From Sphingobacterium sp. ML3W (lineage in GTDB: Bacteria; Bacteroidota; Bacteroidia; Sphingobacteriales; Sphingobacteriaceae): a stretch of DNA of 64,000 bases. Shown in pieces: positions 1 through 8,890 of this stretch (position 1 is its first letter; each line of letters begins with the position of its first letter). The notes under the pieces were generated by a model that had not been told where the DNA came from, made no database searches, and was given only the letters and a program-made list of their open reading frames with translations. A program made the translations under genes and the position numbers. The stretch covers positions 5,580,001 through 5,644,000 of the forward strand of contig NZ_CP107036.1 in assembly GCF_029542085.1 (NCBI RefSeq), given 5' to 3'.

Positions 1-2
1 TA

Positions 3-983
3 ATTAAATATAAAACCAAACTAGCGATAGATATCTCTGGAGGCGCAATTTTAGCCAGTTCAGTTGAGATGCAACAAAAACAAGATATCGCGCACACAAA
101 AATGCGGTATTTTGTCGACGGTGTTCTTCAAAATCCAGGCTTTAATGTAAATGATTTTGATCCAAACTCAATTGCGTCAATGACGGTGTTAGAAGGGCCA
201 TCTGCGCTCCAATATGGGGATGTTGGGAAAAACGGTGTGGTTTTGTTGAAAATGAAACCTGAGCACAGGGACGAAATTAGAAAAAAAGGAAATACAATTG
301 CTATTCGAATGAGCGGTACTACAGATAGTGTCCTGTACGTGATTGATGGTCAAAAGGAAAAAAGCACTGTTTTGAAGAGTTTAAAGCCGGAAGCCATCGA
401 AAGTATAACTGTGTTAAAGGATGAGTCTGCTAAACTAAAATACGGTGAAGAGGGGAGTAGTGGTGTCATTGAAGTCATTACGAAAGAATGGACGAAGGAG
501 CATCCGGATAAAATGCATAAGCCCGCCCAAGCGTCTGGACCGGAAACGGTAGTGGGATATAAAAAGGAGGATAAGGGGAGTGCTGATAGGCAATCAAATT
601 TAACGAAAACTATTGGTGGATATTTCGGGCTCACCATGAAAGGTGATTCCAATGGGGGTGGCAAACAAACTTTGGGTAATTTGGTTCAAGGGCCAGGTCT
701 GAATAAGAAAAATCCCCTTATTGTTTTGGATGGTGAAGTTGTAGGGAAATCTTTGCAAATAAGTAAAATAAATCCAAATGATATTGAGTCTGTTATGGTC
801 TTAAAAGGTGAAAATGCCAACGCAATTTATGGTACAGCTGCAAATGACGGCGTTCTTATCATAACAACGAAGGTGAAAGCCGGGCAAAACGAAAAATCTT
901 TGGACAACAAGATAAAGAAGACAATTAAGACCGAGCTTGATGCCGAAAGAAGACGTGCAGAAGCTGCTCGTAACAACGGGTAG
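3..983 (+). CDS. TonB-plug-repeat protein, 3' part (gene begins before the window)
   Basis: The reading frame is open from base 3, so the ATG at 69 is probably internal and the true start lies outside the window. The visible part has three copies of a TonB-receptor plug-like unit, each running from a V/L-DG turn through an I-x-S/x-x-V-L motif to a Y-G-x-x-G/A-x-x-G-V end, at about residues 37-84, 112-160 and 238-290. In Bacteroidota such plug units occur at the C-terminus of BlaR1/M56-type membrane sensors and of SusC-like proteins, but no barrel follows here and the tail is a charged Lys/Arg/Glu helix. A sensor or scaffold that contacts envelope partners is plausible. The catalytic or membrane part is not visible, so the exact family is unknown. 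Confidence 0.6.
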   Translation: MKYKTKLAIDISGGAILASSVEMQQKQDIAHTKMRYFVDGVLQNPGFNVNDFDPNSIASMTVLEGPSALQYGDVGKNGVVLLKMKPEHRDEIRKKGNTIAIRMSGTTDSVLYVIDGQKEKSTVLKSLKPEAIESITVLKDESAKLKYGEEGSSGVIEVITKEWTKEHPDKMHKPAQASGPETVVGYKKEDKGSADRQSNLTKTIGGYFGLTMKGDSNGGGKQTLGNLVQGPGLNKKNPLIVLDGEVVGKSLQISKINPNDIESVMVLKGENANAIYGTAANDGVLIITTKVKAGQNEKSLDNKIKKTIKTELDAERRRAEAARNNG

Positions 984-1004
984 TAGCCATGGTGCGCTGT
1001 AGGG

Positions 1005-1046
1005 AATACAAAATAAAAGGGACTGCGGTCCCTTTTATTTTGTATT
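1005..1046. terminator. Bidirectional terminator, 19-bp perfect stem
   Basis: Arms 1005-1023 and 1028-1046 are perfect complements around a TGCG tetraloop, with A/T-rich flanks that give a U-run on both strands. It separates the plug-repeat gene from convergent pth. The stop codon of pth (1035-1037) lies inside the right arm. Confidence 0.9.
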
Positions 1047-1598
1047 CAGATTTGTCATCGTCAACTCAATGCCGATATTGACAAAACTTTGGATCATTTT
1101 GACAGAATGATCGATTAAAGCTGGAAGTTCTGCTTGTTCATCTTTGTCAAAAGGGCCTAGGACATAGTCAACCTGTCTACCTTTGGGGTAATTATCTCCG
1201 ATGCCAAAGCGTAGACGCGGGTATACCTGTCCACCACAAAGCTGTTCGATGGATTTAAGCCCATTGTGGCCCGCGCTGCTGCCTTTAGGCTTCATACGTA
1301 GAGAACCAAATGGGATCGCGAGATCATCGACGATCACCAATACGTTTTGAATAGGCACTTTACATTGCTGCATATAATAATTGACCGCTTTGCCACTGAG
1401 GTTCATGTAGGTCGTCGGTTTGATGACGGTTACATTGTGCCCTCGCTGTTTAAATTCACTGTAGTATGCTAATTTCAATAAAGAAAAGCTTGCGCCAGCC
1501 TGTTTGACCAATTCGTCTGCAACCATAAAGCCAATGTTATGTCGTGTGTCGGCGTATTCACTGCCGATATTGCCCAATCCAACGATAAGATAATTCAT
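1035..1598 (-). CDS. pth: Peptidyl-tRNA hydrolase
   Basis: Cleaves the ester bond of peptidyl-tRNA released by stalled ribosomes; cytoplasmic monomer, 187 aa, which is normal length. The start at 1598 is chosen because the protein then begins MNYLIVGLGN as in the family. The longer frame to 1634 would run through a terminator hairpin at 1628-1650. Asn10, catalytic His20 (TRHNIGF), Asn66 (TTYMNLSG), Asp91/92 and Asn112 (HNG) are all present. It lies downstream of rplY on the same strand, a common pairing. Its last codons form part of the convergent terminator. Confidence 0.95.
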   Translation of the reverse strand: MNYLIVGLGNIGSEYADTRHNIGFMVADELVKQAGASFSLLKLAYYSEFKQRGHNVTVIKPTTYMNLSGKAVNYYMQQCKVPIQNVLVIVDDLAIPFGSLRMKPKGSSAGHNGLKSIEQLCGGQVYPRLRFGIGDNYPKGRQVDYVLGPFDKDEQAELPALIDHSVKMIQSFVNIGIELTMTNLNTK

Positions 1599-1627
1599 GT
1601 TGCAAAAATAAAAATTTAATAAACAAA

Positions 1628-1650
1628 AAAGCACCGAATTTCGGTGCTTT
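1628..1650 (-). terminator. Terminator after rplY
   Basis: A 10-bp stem (arms 1628-1637 and 1641-1650, core GCACCG) is followed on the minus strand by a T-rich run. It sits between rplY and pth and would end or attenuate rplY transcription. Confidence 0.75.
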
Positions 1651-1676
1651 CTGTAGTATGGAAAATCTTGTTCAGA

Positions 1677-2273
1677 TTATTTTTTACCACCTTTAGCTGC
1701 TTTCGCTGCTTCTTGTTCAGCTTGACGCAATGCACGAGACATGATAACTGAAACGATTGTATCGTCAGAGTTGTTCAATACTTTTGCATTTTCCAATTGA
1801 ACTTGAGCCACACGGTATGATTTACCAACTTCTAAAGATTCCATTGGTACTTCAATTTCTTGTGGTAAGTTAGCAGGTACTGCTTTTACGCGTAAATTAC
1901 GTAATTTTTGAACTAATTTACCCCCCATTTTAACACCTGGAGATGTTCCTGTTAATTTGATAGGAATATTTAATGATACTTCTTTATCATCAAATAATTC
2001 TAAAAAGTCAACGTGAGTAACTACATCAGTTAATGGGTGGAATTGTGCGTCTTGAACAATAGCTCTTTTTGTTTGACCGTCAACGTTTAATTCTACGATT
2101 ACAACGTCAGCAGTGTAAAGAACTGGTTTCAAATCAGCTGCGGATACAGCAAGAGCAGTTTGTTCTTTACCTCCGTAAAGTACTGCTGGTACTAAACCTT
2201 GGTAACGTAACTCTTTAGCATCTCTTTTCCCTACGTTCTGTCTTACAGAACCGCTAATAGCAATTGATTTCAT
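1677..2273 (-). CDS. rplY: 50S ribosomal protein L25/general stress protein Ctc
   Basis: Binds 5S rRNA in the large subunit. At 198 aa it is the long (Ctc/TL5) form: an N-terminal L25 beta-barrel (about residues 1-95, including the LRYQGLVPAVLYGG stretch) plus a C-terminal TL5-type domain (about 96-180), then an Ala/Lys-rich tail ending GGKK. It starts with MKSIAISGSVRQNVGK, typical of the family. A consensus promoter lies immediately upstream at 2302-2331 and a terminator follows at 1628-1650. No oddities. Confidence 0.95.
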   Translation of the reverse strand: MKSIAISGSVRQNVGKRDAKELRYQGLVPAVLYGGKEQTALAVSAADLKPVLYTADVVIVELNVDGQTKRAIVQDAQFHPLTDVVTHVDFLELFDDKEVSLNIPIKLTGTSPGVKMGGKLVQKLRNLRVKAVPANLPQEIEVPMESLEVGKSYRVAQVQLENAKVLNNSDDTIVSVIMSRALRQAEQEAAKAAKGGKK

Positions 2274-2301
2274 CTTTTAATTTTTTATAAATTTTGAGGT
2301 G

Positions 2302-2331
2302 CAAAGATAGTTTAATTTTTGGTATTATCAA
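2302..2331 (-). promoter_or_regulatory. Bacteroidota-type promoter of rplY
   Basis: Read on the minus strand: TTG (2329-2331), 19 bp, TATCTTTG (2302-2309), matching the TTG/TAnnTTTG consensus of Bacteroidota. Transcription would start about 20 nt before the rplY ATG. Confidence 0.75.
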
Positions 2332-2470
2332 AAAAATAGCTACTGATATTGAGGGACTAAGATCCATAACGCTATTTTGTAAGTTACTGACTTGAAAGAA
2401 ATCTGGGGATAAGGATTATTTTGAGGAGGGATAACTCTTGTGCGGGACAAGAGTAAAAAACAAACTGTCT

Positions 2471-2589
2471 AGCCGTAGATTTACCATACTAGCGTCTCAA
2501 TACTAAAAAAGACTCCAGTATTTCAGCCGAAGGCTTACCATACCAGAGTCTAAATACTAATATCTCAATACGCTATACTAAAAAAGACT
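2471..2589. repeat. Short direct repeats downstream of prs
   Basis: Two 35-nt copies (2471-2505 and 2525-2559, 54 bp apart) agree at 29 of 35 positions and share the core TTACCATAC. The 14-mer TACTAAAAAAGACT occurs at 2501-2514 and again at 2576-2589, the second touching the prs stop codon. The second copy also forms an imperfect hairpin (arms 2511-2528 and 2532-2550, loop GAA). Text like the reverse complement of its TCTAAATACTA end recurs at 49636-49660 in the rRNA spacer. It may act as a 3' end for prs mRNA; function is not known to me. Confidence 0.65.
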
Positions 2590-3544
2590 ATTCAACGTCA
2601 AATAAATCTGAGATAGATGTATGTTGGTTGACACTAGTGATTGCTTTTGCGAACAAATCAGCTGTAGACAACACTTTGATTTTTGTTGATTGTTTTGCTT
2701 TTTCCGGATCCAATTGAATGGTGTCTGTCACGATCATTTCTGACAATACCGAATTTTCAATCGTTTCGTACGCTTTGCCTGATAACACCGCATGTGTACA
2801 AACCGCTCTTACAGATCTTGCACCATTCTCCATGATCAAAGCAGCAGCTTTCGAAAGTGTACCTGCAGTATCGCAGATATCGTCGATCAATACAACATCT
2901 TGACCCGTTACATCCCCTATGATAGACATCGACTCGATTTCATTTGCACGTTTACGACGTTTGTCACAGATGATAACTTCTGCATTGAAGAATTTAGCAA
3001 AAGTACGCGCTCTGTACGATCCACCCATGTCAGGTGAAGCAATGGTCAAGTTTGGAAGTTTTAAGGATTTGATGTAAGGAACAAAAATAATGGAGCCATC
3101 TAAGTGATCAACAGGAATATCGAAAAATCCTTGGATCTGTGCAGCATGTAAATCCATCGTCATGATACGGTGAATTCCGGCTGCGGTCAAAAGATTGGCA
3201 ATCATTTTCGCGCCAATAGCAACTCTTGGTTTGTCTTTTCGATCTTGTCTTGCGAAACCGAAATAAGGGACAACTGCAGTGATGTAGTGCGCTGAGGCTC
3301 TCTTTGCAGCATCAGTCATCAACAATAATTCAAAAAGATTGTCGGTAGGTTGGTTGGTAGATTGGATGATAAATACATCGGCTCCACGAACAGATTCATT
3401 GTAGAATGGTTGAATCTCACCGTCGCTAAAACGCGATAATGTTTTGTCTCCTAGAGGTTTCCCGTAAGATTGTGCGATTTTTTCGGCTAGTTCTGTAGTG
3501 CCAGAACCTGCAAATAATTTAACCGTGTTGAATTGCAAAGGCAT
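2588..3544 (-). CDS. prs: Ribose-phosphate pyrophosphokinase (PRPP synthetase)
   Basis: Transfers pyrophosphate from ATP to ribose-5-phosphate to make PRPP for nucleotide, His and Trp synthesis. 318 aa, normal. Visible are the RFSDGE strand (residues 38-43), the ATP-contacting FGFARQDRKDKPR segment (95-107), the metal site around MDLHAAQIQGFF (130-141) and the PRPP loop VVLIDDICDTAGTL (217-230). It stands alone, with the repeat-rich spacer downstream and the tRNA-Gln genes upstream on the same strand. Confidence 0.97.
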   Translation of the reverse strand: MPLQFNTVKLFAGSGTTELAEKIAQSYGKPLGDKTLSRFSDGEIQPFYNESVRGADVFIIQSTNQPTDNLFELLLMTDAAKRASAHYITAVVPYFGFARQDRKDKPRVAIGAKMIANLLTAAGIHRIMTMDLHAAQIQGFFDIPVDHLDGSIIFVPYIKSLKLPNLTIASPDMGGSYRARTFAKFFNAEVIICDKRRKRANEIESMSIIGDVTGQDVVLIDDICDTAGTLSKAAALIMENGARSVRAVCTHAVLSGKAYETIENSVLSEMIVTDTIQLDPEKAKQSTKIKVLSTADLFAKAITSVNQHTSISDLFDVE

Positions 3545-3674
3545 GGTTTTGTATATTTATGTTGGGTTATTGTATTGTCGTCTATTCAATATTTTTATTC
3601 CCTAATATTTTTTAAAGTTAAACATTAAAAAAAATGGATTGTTTGCACAATCCATATACTCTTAACTTTAAAAG

Positions 3675-3745
3675 TTGTCCGACCTGGATTCGAACCAAGA
3701 CAAACAGAACCAAAAACTGTTGTACTACCCTTATACTATCGGACA
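3675..3745 (-). tRNA. tRNA-Gln (TTG), copy 1
   Basis: 71 nt, full cloverleaf on the minus strand: acceptor TGTCCGA/TCGGACA, anticodon loop TTTTGGT with anticodon TTG, T-loop TTCGAAT, discriminator A, no encoded CCA. The last anticodon-stem pair is T-T. Identical to the copy at 3916-3986. Confidence 0.95.
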
Positions 3746-3791
3746 ATGTCTTTCAGAAATCAACGTTTTAGTCTTTTTCTTTTTGACGACG

Positions 3792-3820
3792 CAAAGATAG
3801 AGATTTGTTTTAAAAATCAA
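3792..3820 (-). promoter_or_regulatory. Promoter of tRNA-Gln copy 1
   Basis: Minus strand: TTG (3818-3820), 18 bp, TATCTTTG (3792-3799), about 46 bp before the mature tRNA. Confidence 0.7.
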
Positions 3821-3915
3821 AATTCAAATTAAAAAAAATCTAAACCTTTTATAAAAAATATGCCTTGCATATAACGCAGAAAAGGCTTGCGATTGCAAGC
3901 CTTTTCTATTGTTTG

Positions 3916-3986
3916 TTGTCCGACCTGGATTCGAACCAAGACAAACAGAACCAAAAACTGTTGTACTACCCTTATACTATCGGACA
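3916..3986 (-). tRNA. tRNA-Gln (TTG), copy 2
   Basis: Identical 71-nt sequence to copy 1, 241 bp upstream of it on the minus strand, with different flanks and its own promoter. A short inverted repeat in the flank below it (AAGGCTTGCGATTGCAAGCCTTTT, about 3891-3906) could terminate the transcript. Confidence 0.95.
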
Positions 3987-4037
3987 AACAATTCAAAGTG
4001 TTCGTTATCGTGATGATGTCGTTCACATTTGATGATG

Positions 4038-4067
4038 CAAATATACGGACTATTCTTATTTCTGCAA
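4038..4067 (-). promoter_or_regulatory. Promoter of tRNA-Gln copy 2
   Basis: Minus strand: TTG (4065-4067), 19 bp, TATATTTG (4038-4045), about 50 bp before the tRNA. Confidence 0.7.
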
Positions 4068-4344
4068 ATAAAAATGTACTGTAAAGAGCATTGGGCTTGA
4101 TTTTCAAATAAATAATTTTTGTTTTGTCCTAAAATTTACTTCATGCTTGTTGCTTTTTTGTACAGGTATTGGTCTAATCAAGCTCATCGATACCTATTGC
4201 CACGCTTTCCTTCCAGCCAATATTGCATCGCATAATGAAATTTTTTCAATCCATATGTGTTAAAAAATCAGAATAAAGTTCATTTCTTATTAACTTATCC
4301 TTATTTTCGAGCCGTATTATAATACTTTTTACAGTTATCATTTT
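4068..4344. other. Intergenic region before the GT117 gene
   Basis: About 280 bp of A/T-rich DNA. I find no gene, RNA or convincing promoter; the GT117 gene must be transcribed from somewhere in it. Confidence 0.5.
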
Positions 4345-7300
4345 ATGAACTATACTAAAATCAACAATCTTTTAGGATGGATATGTGCGCTCATTGCAAC
4401 GGTAGCATATGTCATGACTGCCGAACGATCGACGAGTTGGTGGGACTGCGGTGAGTTTATCGCCTCAGCCTTTAAACTTCAAATTGTGCACCAGCCAGGG
4501 GCACCTTTATTCTTAATGATTCAAAACATCTTCTCGAATCTTGCTGGAGGTGATGTGACACGGATCGCTTTTTGGATGAATGTGGGATCTGCTGTATGTA
4601 GTGGTCTGACAATCTTATTTTTGTTCTGGACGATCACAGCACTAGCAAAGAAGGTCGTTGCAAAAGGAGTCGGCGAGTCCTATACTTCAGCTGACTTGAT
4701 CAAAATATTTGGTTCAGGTGCTGTCGGGGCATTGGCTTATGCATTCACGGATACATTTTGGTTTTCCGCAGTTGAATCTGAGGTGTATGCGATGTCTTCG
4801 CTTTGTACAGCTGTTGTCTTTTGGGGGATATTAAAATGGGAAAACCATGCAGACGAGGTTGGTTCTGACCGTTGGTTGATCTTTATAGCCTATGTGATGG
4901 GACTATCAATTGGGGTTCACTTATTGAACTTACTTGTGATCCCTGCCATAGCCTTGGTGATTTATTTTAAACGCTCGAAAACAGTAACTTCTTCTGGAGC
5001 AACCAAAGCATTCTTGATCGGTGTGGTTGTGCTGGCCCTGATTTTATGGGGTATCATCCAATATACAGTCAAAGCTGCCGCATATCTTGACTTATTCTTT
5101 GTGAATAGTCTAGGCATGGGTTTCGGAACCGGATTTAATCTATTTTTTATATTGGTTATTGCTCTTTTTGTTTATGGTGTCTGGTACTCGATCAAAAAAG
5201 TAAAACCGATGTTGAACCTGATCTTGATCAGTACAGCATTTATTATCTTCGGTTATAGTTCCTTTGCAATGATCATGGTACGCGCCAAAGCGAACCCTAC
5301 ATTAAATAATAGTGATCCGGATAATGCTTTCTCTTTCGTGAGTTACCTGGGCCGTGAACAATATGCGAGTGAACCGCTTTTAAACGGACCTACATTTGAT
5401 GGACAGGTAGTGGATGCTACACCGACTTATACCTATAGAAAAGACAAGGATAAATACACGAAAGTAGAGAACGGTATGGATTATAAATACGATAAGACTA
5501 TGTTCTTTCCACGTGTTTATAGTTCCAGAGACCAAGGTCATATTGATTATTATCGGGATTACCTAAAGATCCCAGAAGGGCAGTCTCCAACATTTGGGGA
5601 TAACTTAAAGTTCTTTTTTAGCTATCAGATCGGACACATGTACGGTCGTTATTTTCTTTGGAACTTTGCTGGCCGTCAAAATGACCAACAAGGACAGGGC
5701 TCCTTCACGGAGGGGAACTGGATCTCGGGGGCTAAACCTGTTGACCAGATGCATGTGGGCGGACAGAATGCTATCCCAGATTCATTGAAAACTGATCCTT
5801 CAAATAATAAATACTATTTCTTGCCTTTGATTATTGGTTTGATCGGTGCATTCTGGCATTTTGGTAAAAGACAACGTGATGCCGGAATTGTGGGACTATT
5901 ATTTTTCTTTACCGGTCTAGCAATTGTATTGTACTTGAATCAAAGCCCACTTCAACCACGTGAACGTGATTATGCGTATGCAGGCTCATTCTACGCCTTT
6001 GCAATATGGATCGGTTTGGGGGTATTCGCTATTGCGGATTATTTAAGTAAAAAAGTTGATGGTAAGATGGCAGCAGGTATAGCCACAGGAGCTTGTTTAT
6101 TAGGTGCTCCGGTGTTACTAGGTTTTCAAAACTGGGATGATCATGATCGTTCAGAGAAAACAACAGCACGTGATTTGGCGAAAAACTACCTAGCTTCCTG
6201 TGCGCCCAATGCGATCTTGTTTACTTACGGTGATAACGACACCTATCCGTTGTGGTATGTACAAGAAGTTGAAAATTATCGCCCAGATGTACGGGTAGTG
6301 AACCTAAGCCTTTTGAGTTCTGATTGGTATATGCGTCAGATGAAACAAAAGGTAAATCAAGCAGATGGTCTACCGATCAATATTGATAACGAAAAGTTCA
6401 AAAAAGGTGTTCGTGAGGTACTGTATTATCAAGATATGAAAGTACCGGGGCACGTAGATCTTGATTTGGTGATGCAGATTTTATTGTCGGATGACCAAAA
6501 AAATAAATTGGAATTGCGTGGTGGTAAATTCGAAAACTTTTTACCAACCAAAAACTTTAGCCTTCCAATAAACAAAGAGGCTGTGTTGCAAAATAATGTG
6601 GTTCCAAAAGCATGGCAAGAATCTATTGTGGATACCATGAGCTGGACTTACAACAGAAATTATGTGTCCAGAGCAGAGCTGTCAATCCTAAATGTCTTGT
6701 TGAACAATAACTGGAAGCGTCCGATTTATTTTGCAGCAACCGTTCCAAATGATAACTATCTTGGATTGGATAAATATCTGGTACAAGAAGGTTTTGCCTT
6801 ACGTTTGATGCCTATTGCTACTCCTGCAGGAGCTGAGGGAGCCTTGGTGGATACACAATCTGCCTTCAAAGATATTACCACCAAATATCAGTGGGGTAAC
6901 ATGGCGAATGCTTCTTATTTAGATCCTGAATCTTATCGCATGATTACCATGATCACCAATACAGTGATGGGAGGAACGGCAACACAATTAATGATGGAAG
7001 GCCATAAAGATGAAGCGCGTAAAGTAGCTGTTGAGACTTATGAGAAAATGCCAAAACGTGTGTACTTGATGCGTGATGTATTGGGCTATATTCCAATCAT
7101 TAACGTATTGTATGAAACCGGTGAAAATAAACGTGCAAATGAGATTGTCAATCGCAATTTGAAATTTATGACACAAAATATGCGTTGGTATCAGGATATT
7201 GCACAGACGAAAGCGGAACTGGAATATTCAAATATCGGAACAGCACTACGTGCTTTGGGTGCCTATAAGAGCATTCTGGCATCGACTTCTGAGAAGCAGT

Positions 7301-7359
7301 TGCTACAACAAGTGACGGAGCTGGAGAAATCGTATAAACAACAATATGGTGTAGAATAA
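4345..7359 (+). CDS. DUF2723 (GT117) membrane protein, probable protein O-glycosyltransferase
   Basis: 1004 aa. The N-terminal half is a multi-pass membrane domain of the DUF2723 family, classed as GT117 and related to protein O-mannosyltransferases that use lipid-linked sugar. The first external loop carries SWWDCGEFIASAFKLQ with Asp34 and Glu37, the expected acidic catalytic/metal pair of the GT-C fold. More membrane spans lie near residues 165-270 and 490-590 around SPLQPRERDYAYAG. The C-terminal part (about 600-1004) is soluble, with a YGDNDTYPLWYVQE motif. In Bacteroidota this family has been linked to O-glycosylation of exported proteins; the substrate here is unknown. Single-gene unit with its own terminator. 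Confidence 0.85.
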   Translation: MNYTKINNLLGWICALIATVAYVMTAERSTSWWDCGEFIASAFKLQIVHQPGAPLFLMIQNIFSNLAGGDVTRIAFWMNVGSAVCSGLTILFLFWTITALAKKVVAKGVGESYTSADLIKIFGSGAVGALAYAFTDTFWFSAVESEVYAMSSLCTAVVFWGILKWENHADEVGSDRWLIFIAYVMGLSIGVHLLNLLVIPAIALVIYFKRSKTVTSSGATKAFLIGVVVLALILWGIIQYTVKAAAYLDLFFVNSLGMGFGTGFNLFFILVIALFVYGVWYSIKKVKPMLNLILISTAFIIFGYSSFAMIMVRAKANPTLNNSDPDNAFSFVSYLGREQYASEPLLNGPTFDGQVVDATPTYTYRKDKDKYTKVENGMDYKYDKTMFFPRVYSSRDQGHIDYYRDYLKIPEGQSPTFGDNLKFFFSYQIGHMYGRYFLWNFAGRQNDQQGQGSFTEGNWISGAKPVDQMHVGGQNAIPDSLKTDPSNNKYYFLPLIIGLIGAFWHFGKRQRDAGIVGLLFFFTGLAIVLYLNQSPLQPRERDYAYAGSFYAFAIWIGLGVFAIADYLSKKVDGKMAAGIATGACLLGAPVLLGFQNWDDHDRSEKTTARDLAKNYLASCAPNAILFTYGDNDTYPLWYVQEVENYRPDVRVVNLSLLSSDWYMRQMKQKVNQADGLPINIDNEKFKKGVREVLYYQDMKVPGHVDLDLVMQILLSDDQKNKLELRGGKFENFLPTKNFSLPINKEAVLQNNVVPKAWQESIVDTMSWTYNRNYVSRAELSILNVLLNNNWKRPIYFAATVPNDNYLGLDKYLVQEGFALRLMPIATPAGAEGALVDTQSAFKDITTKYQWGNMANASYLDPESYRMITMITNTVMGGTATQLMMEGHKDEARKVAVETYEKMPKRVYLMRDVLGYIPIINVLYETGENKRANEIVNRNLKFMTQNMRWYQDIAQTKAELEYSNIGTALRALGAYKSILASTSEKQLLQQVTELEKSYKQQYGVE

Positions 7360-7384
7360 TCGTTCAAACCCTATTTTATATAAG

Positions 7385-7454
7385 GAGCTGTCCTTTTTGT
7401 ATGTTGCTCAAAATTTAATTTTGAAAAGCATATAAAAAGGACAGCTCTTTTTTT
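7385..7454 (+). terminator. Terminator after the GT117 gene
   Basis: Arms 7385-7403 and 7429-7447 (GAGCTGTCCTTTTT paired with AAAAAGGACAGCTC) are followed by a run of seven or more T. Confidence 0.85.
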
Positions 7455-7498
7455 GATTATTTTTTCTTAGCTTAACGGCATAAAACCAACCTGATATT

Positions 7499-8890
7499 AT
7501 GATGAAACGTCAACTGAAATTGTGGGATGCGATTATGCTGGTCATGGGCTCGATGATCGGAAGTGGGATCTTTATTGTGTCGAGTGATATGATGCGGCAA
7601 TTGGGCTCAGGATATTGGTTGGCAATCGTATGGTTGTTGACGGCGGTTGCTACGGTGGCGGCCGCGATTTGCTATGGTGAGCTCTCTTCGATGTATCCCA
7701 AAGCAGGTGGGCAGTATACATATCTCACGGAAGTTTTCGGGAAACCGATAGGTTTTTTATACGGTTGGAGTTTATTTACGGTAATACAGACTGGCACGAT
7801 CGCAGCAGTTGCCGTTGCCTTTGGGAAGTTTACGGCTTACTTAATTCCCCAATTGAATGATGCGGCGCCAATATTTCAACGTGGAGAATTTAAGATTACC
7901 TGGATACAGGTGCTGGCTATGGGTGTAATTCTCTTGTTGACGTATATCAATACCCGCGGAATAAAAAGTGGTAAGTCAGTACAGTCTTTCTTTACCTCTG
8001 CAAAGATTATTGCATTGGTTTTATTGATCATAGGAGGCTTGTTTCTAATCAAGGAAAATCATTTTTCGGAAAATATGGCTTATAGCTGGGACGCTTTTCA
8101 GAATTTGAAAGGTGAGGGCTGGATGGGGATTTCCGGTGGTGCTTTAATGGGGGCATTGGCTGCAGCAATGGTCGGCTCTGTATTTAGTAGTGTTGCCTGG
8201 GAAAACGTGACTTTTGTATCCGGCGAGATTGTGAATCCACAGCGTAATGTGGTTCGTGCGCTTGTCATCGGAACCAGTCTTGTTATGATCTTGTATATCT
8301 GTTGTAATTACATTTATCTTTCTGCATTGAGTCGCGAAGAGATCGCTTTTGCAACGAATGATCGCGTGGCTATTGCAGCAGCTGAAAAGATGCTGGGGCA
8401 TACCGGTACAATTGCGATGGCCATCTTAGTGATGATATCAACCTTTGGCTGTGTCAATGGTCTTGCGCTGTCAGGAGCGCGGGTTTTTCAGACAATGGCC
8501 AAAGATGGCCTTTTCCTAAAACAGGCTATTCCTAACAACAAATTTGATGTGCCGGCTCGATCGCTTTGGTTGCAGGGTATATGGGCTTCTTTGCTTTGTT
8601 TAAGTGGTCAATATGGTAATCTGTTGGATATGATCTCTTTCGTTATTGTGATATTCTATATGATTACGGTATTAGGGGTTATTATTCAACGTGTCCGAAA
8701 ACCTGAAATCGAACGTTCGTATAAGACCTTTTTATTCCCCTTTACACCGATTATCTATCTCCTGATTGGCACTGTGTTTTGTGTACTACTCATTATCTAT
8801 AAACCACAGTACACCTGGCCGGGTTTTATATTGGTATTGATTGGATTGCCTGTGTATTATTTTGCACGAGGCAATAAAAAGAACGATTAA
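7499..8890 (+). CDS. APC-family amino acid permease
   Basis: 463 aa, about 12 membrane segments. The N-terminal helix has the unwound substrate motif GSMIGSGIF (residues 17-25) of the LeuT-fold APC superfamily, followed by GELSSMYPKAGGQYTYL, also family-typical. It resembles the LAT/YfnA-like branch. Substrate cannot be read from sequence. It starts about 45 bp after the previous terminator and the neighbouring pyr genes are not obviously related. Confidence 0.85.
   Translation: MMKRQLKLWDAIMLVMGSMIGSGIFIVSSDMMRQLGSGYWLAIVWLLTAVATVAAAICYGELSSMYPKAGGQYTYLTEVFGKPIGFLYGWSLFTVIQTGTIAAVAVAFGKFTAYLIPQLNDAAPIFQRGEFKITWIQVLAMGVILLLTYINTRGIKSGKSVQSFFTSAKIIALVLLIIGGLFLIKENHFSENMAYSWDAFQNLKGEGWMGISGGALMGALAAAMVGSVFSSVAWENVTFVSGEIVNPQRNVVRALVIGTSLVMILYICCNYIYLSALSREEIAFATNDRVAIAAAEKMLGHTGTIAMAILVMISTFGCVNGLALSGARVFQTMAKDGLFLKQAIPNNKFDVPARSLWLQGIWASLLCLSGQYGNLLDMISFVIVIFYMITVLGVIIQRVRKPEIERSYKTFLFPFTPIIYLLIGTVFCVLLIIYKPQYTWPGFILVLIGLPVYYFARGNKKND

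Noticed and set aside
1599-1634. Upstream extension of pth
   Set aside because: Would add a Phe/Cys/Leu-rich dozen residues not in the family and run into the rplY terminator.
3829-4107. Frames of 92 (minus) and 65 (plus) codons over tRNA-Gln copy 2
   Set aside because: They cross the tRNA and its promoter and show no family resemblance.
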